A program made the position numbers and the translations under genes. From contig JAEWHT010000293.1 of NCBI GenBank assembly GCA_023387695.1, forward strand, positions 1 to 6,443: DNA of 6,443 nucleotides. Reading direction: 5' to 3'. This document shows positions 4,715 through 6,443 of this stretch, piece by piece; within the stretch, counting starts at the first letter, position 1, and each line of letters opens with the position of its first letter. Below the pieces are notes generated by a model that saw only the letters and a program-made list of their open reading frames with translations, made no database searches and had not been told where the DNA came from. The DNA is from Pseudomonadota bacterium (lineage in GTDB: Bacteria; Pseudomonadota; Alphaproteobacteria; Rhizobiales; Xanthobacteraceae).

Positions 4715-6145
4715 TCAGCGGCGGAACATGCCGCCCATCATGCCACCGACGACGCCGCCCACAAAGGCCGCGCCGGCATCGCCACCACCACCGCCGCTGT
4801 GGCGGGGCGCGGGTGCGCTCTGTGCTTGGGAGGGCGCACGCCGGGCCGGCTTCGGACTGTCATCGCTCGCGGTCGGCGCCGAAGCGACGATCTCGGAGAG
4901 CATGGCCTTGTGCTGGAGCTTGTTGAGGAAGCCCGTCGACGGATAACCGCGGGCGGCCTGCCAGCGCTTGAGCACCGTACGGGTCTCGCCGTCGAACACG
5001 CCAGTGACCTTGGTATCGAAGCCGAGGCCGGAAAGACGGCGCTGCACGTCGCGGCGCTGACCCTTGTCGAGGCCGATCTGGTCCTCGGTGAGCTGGGTGG
5101 CCTCATCGGTGAAGGTCGCGGGATCGACACCGGCATTGAGGTTACGGGTCGTGGTCGAGGGGCCGTTCTGGATCGCCGCAAGCCGCGCCAGCGCCAGCGC
5201 CTTGAACTGGCCGTTCGGGTAGGCCGAGAGATAGGCGTTGAGCTCTTCCGGCTTGTTGGTCTCCTTCACGGAGCGCCAGTACTCGAGCTCGACACCGTCG
5301 GAGCTGCTGGTGGCGGCCGTAGCTGCCGGCGTGCTGGTCGAGGCCGTCGGTGCCGCATTGGCGACCTGGGTGGTCGGAGCCTGGTTGAGGTAGACGGCGC
5401 CGATCAGATTGGTGTGGCCCCAGGGCAGCTGGCCCTTGTGGGTTTCTTCATTGACCTGGGCGCGCACCGAGGTCATCGCCTGCTGGATTTCGACGCCGGG
5501 CTTGGTGATGTTGTCGATCAGCGCACGGGTGAACGGGCTGTTGTTGCCCTCCTGGCCGTCAAGCGCGGTCTGGCCCGGGCCGGTGGCGAACGCGATCAGC
5601 GTGCCTTCGCCGGATTTCATCTCGGCGAGGCCGCTGCCGACACTGACGCTGCGGGTGGCGGAGTTCGACTTGATCTTGGCGGCGAATGGATTGTCGCGGC
5701 AGGCGTCGAGGAACACCAGCTTGACCTTGGCATCGCCCATGGTCTGGTCGAGCGTCAGGTCGATGTTGATGGCAGCGCCCAGCTTGACGTCCATCTCCGA
5801 CTTGATGTCGGCGTCGACGGGCAGAAGATAGTTGGTGCCGCCGACGGCGATGCCGTGACCGGCGTAATAGAACACCGCGACATCGGAGCCCTGCGCCTTG
5901 CGACCGAAGTCGAGCAGCTTCTCGGTCATCTGGTCGCGCGACAGGTTGGATCCTTCGATCACCTCGAAGCCGACATTGCGCAGCGTCGCCGCCATCGCCT
6001 TGGCGTCGATCGGCGGGTTCGGCAATTGTGCGACGTTCTTGTAGGCGCCGTTGCCGACGACAAAGGCGACGCGGCGGTCGGCCTTCGCGACGCTGACCGA
6101 CAGCGCCATGAACATCAGCGAAACGATGATGGTTAGAGTGCGCAT
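4715..6145 (-). CDS. Exported caspase-like protein (peptidase C14) with peptidoglycan-binding-like domain
   Basis: The protein has 476 residues. Residues 1-22 are a signal peptide ending in AKA, so it is probably periplasmic. The caspase-like domain spans about 24-253, with RVAFVVGNGAY at its first strand, catalytic His97 in YYAGHG and catalytic Cys149 in FLDACRDNPF; both dyad residues are present. A low-complexity Ala/Thr/Ser linker (256-283) leads to a short helical segment with YWRSVKETN and YLSAYPNGQF (289-314), often found next to such caspases. Residues about 354-415 resemble a peptidoglycan-binding-1 fold (RRLSGLGF, GVFDGETR). The end is Pro/Ala-rich, then a glycine zipper (GGVVGGMMGGMF, 463-474). 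I chose the ATG at 6145, not the upstream TTG at 6229, because it directly precedes the signal peptide and has GGGGA 6 nt upstream. It is transcribed alone. Substrate is unknown; a bacterial orthocaspase role is inferred. Confidence 0.92.
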   Translation of the reverse strand: MRTLTIIVSLMFMALSVSVAKADRRVAFVVGNGAYKNVAQLPNPPIDAKAMAATLRNVGFEVIEGSNLSRDQMTEKLLDFGRKAQGSDVAVFYYAGHGIAVGGTNYLLPVDADIKSEMDVKLGAAINIDLTLDQTMGDAKVKLVFLDACRDNPFAAKIKSNSATRSVSVGSGLAEMKSGEGTLIAFATGPGQTALDGQEGNNSPFTRALIDNITKPGVEIQQAMTSVRAQVNEETHKGQLPWGHTNLIGAVYLNQAPTTQVANAAPTASTSTPAATAATSSSDGVELEYWRSVKETNKPEELNAYLSAYPNGQFKALALARLAAIQNGPSTTTRNLNAGVDPATFTDEATQLTEDQIGLDKGQRRDVQRRLSGLGFDTKVTGVFDGETRTVLKRWQAARGYPSTGFLNKLQHKAMLSEIVASAPTASDDSPKPARRAPSQAQSAPAPRHSGGGGGDAGAAFVGGVVGGMMGGMFRR

Positions 6146-6356
6146 CTGAAATCCCCAACAGAATCGAATGACAGGCAGCAACAAATTGGTGTCGAACCTA
6201 CACGAAAGCGCCCGGCCAAGCGCTAGCAAAACGACGGTTCACCCAACTCGCTCAATCCGTTGCCTTGTGATCGAGTGTGCACGATGGAATACTCCTCCAA
6301 CGTGATCCAAATCACGCTCGACCACTTGTATTTGTCGCACCAGGCAGCGTGCGGGT
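6146..6356. other. Intergenic region upstream of the caspase-like gene
   Basis: These 211 bp lie between the end of the transporter gene and the caspase-like gene, both on the complement, and should contain the caspase promoter. A GGGGA ribosome site (6152-6156) is clear. A 5-bp inverted repeat (AGCGC at 6207-6211 and GCGCT at 6220-6224) and a CRP/FNR-like palindrome (annotated separately) are present. I found no convincing -35/-10 pair and no T-tailed terminator for the transporter gene. Confidence 0.55.
6301..6316. promoter_or_regulatory. Candidate CRP/FNR-family operator
   Basis: CGTGATCCAAATCACG is a palindrome with perfect 6-bp arms and a 4-nt centre. It carries GTGA-N6-TCAC, the CRP-type arrangement, and also TGAT-N4-ATCA, the core of FNR-type sites, but not the outer TTG/CAA of a FixK box. 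It sits 156-171 bp upstream of the caspase-like start codon, which is far for a class I site unless the transcript start is distant. Confidence 0.35.
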
Positions 6357-6443
6357 TCACTGCGCGCGGGCGGGAACCGGGGCTGCGACCGGCTTCAAAT
6401 TCAGGAGATTGCCGCAGAGGATCAGGGCTGCGCCCAGCACGGT
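6357..6443 (-). CDS. C-terminal end of a probable DMT/EamA-family transporter
   Basis: Only the last 28 residues are in the window; the gene continues beyond base 6443. The fragment begins with a hydrophobic helix, VLGAALILCGNLLNL, followed by a short Pro/Ala-rich tail ending at TGA (6357-6359). The pattern G-A-x-L-I-L-x-G-N-L-x-N-L is typical of the tenth membrane helix of drug/metabolite transporter (EamA) proteins, which are inner-membrane exporters of small metabolites. The frame stays open to the edge and has the GC-rich third positions of the neighbouring genes. The family call rests on one helix, so it is likely but not certain, and no substrate can be given. Confidence 0.65.
   Translation of the reverse strand, partial: TVLGAALILCGNLLNLKPVAAPVPARAQ

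Noticed and set aside
4520..6136. A 538-residue plus-strand open frame antisense to the caspase-like gene
   Set aside because: It has Gly/Arg/Asp/Val-rich shadow composition with no domain, begins inside the palindromic repeat, crosses the terminator, and the opposite strand codes for a clear multi-domain protein.
6146..6229. An upstream TTG start for the caspase-like gene adding 28 residues
   Set aside because: It would bury the signal peptide behind an extra segment, and the ATG at 6145 has its own ribosome site.

Overview
The window looks like chromosomal DNA of a GC-rich alphaproteobacterium, most likely Bradyrhizobium or a close relative in the Nitrobacteraceae. This rests on the protein style, strong third-position GC in the genes, and an intergenic palindrome (4551-4637) of a type I associate with that group. 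No BLAST was possible, so the genus is an inference.

Layout. (1) 1-579 (+): the 3' part of tgt, the tRNA-guanine transglycosylase of queuosine synthesis. (2) 595-813 (-): a 72-residue zinc-ribbon-like protein, convergent with tgt. (3) 814-1019: an AT-richer intergenic stretch with a 16-bp palindrome and a striking perfect 14-bp inverted repeat. (4) 2968-1020 (-): a two-gene operon, first a small membrane-anchored or exported Met/His-rich DUF305 protein, then a secreted seven-bladed YVTN/YncE-type beta-propeller protein with an unassigned C-terminal domain. (5) 2969-3277: a divergent intergenic region. (6) 3278-4492 (+): cysK (cysteine synthase A) followed 3 bp later by a small BrnA-antitoxin-like protein with no BrnT toxin beside it. 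(7) 4493-4714: a convergent intergenic region with a small hairpin, the dispersed palindromic repeat and a strong terminator. (8) 6145-4715 (-): an exported caspase-like (peptidase C14) protein with a peptidoglycan-binding-like domain and a glycine-zipper tail. (9) 6357-6443 (-): the last 28 residues of a probable DMT/EamA transporter.

How the genes work together. The clear units are the DUF305/propeller operon, which I infer acts in the cell envelope and perhaps in copper handling, and cysK-brnA. The other genes look independent, each with its own job. No prophage, insertion sequence, CRISPR array, rRNA or tRNA gene was seen.

The most interesting observation is in Tgt. The fragment aligns without gaps to the Zymomonas mobilis numbering I remember, keeps the catalytic and substrate-recognition residues, and yet has lost all four ligands of the normally conserved structural zinc (Ser, Trp, Ala and Ile instead of Cys, Cys, Cys and His). 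Secondary points of interest are the exported caspase architecture, the orphan BrnA in a cysK operon, the DUF305/propeller pairing and the unexplained inverted repeats. None of this amounts to clear evidence of a wholly new system.
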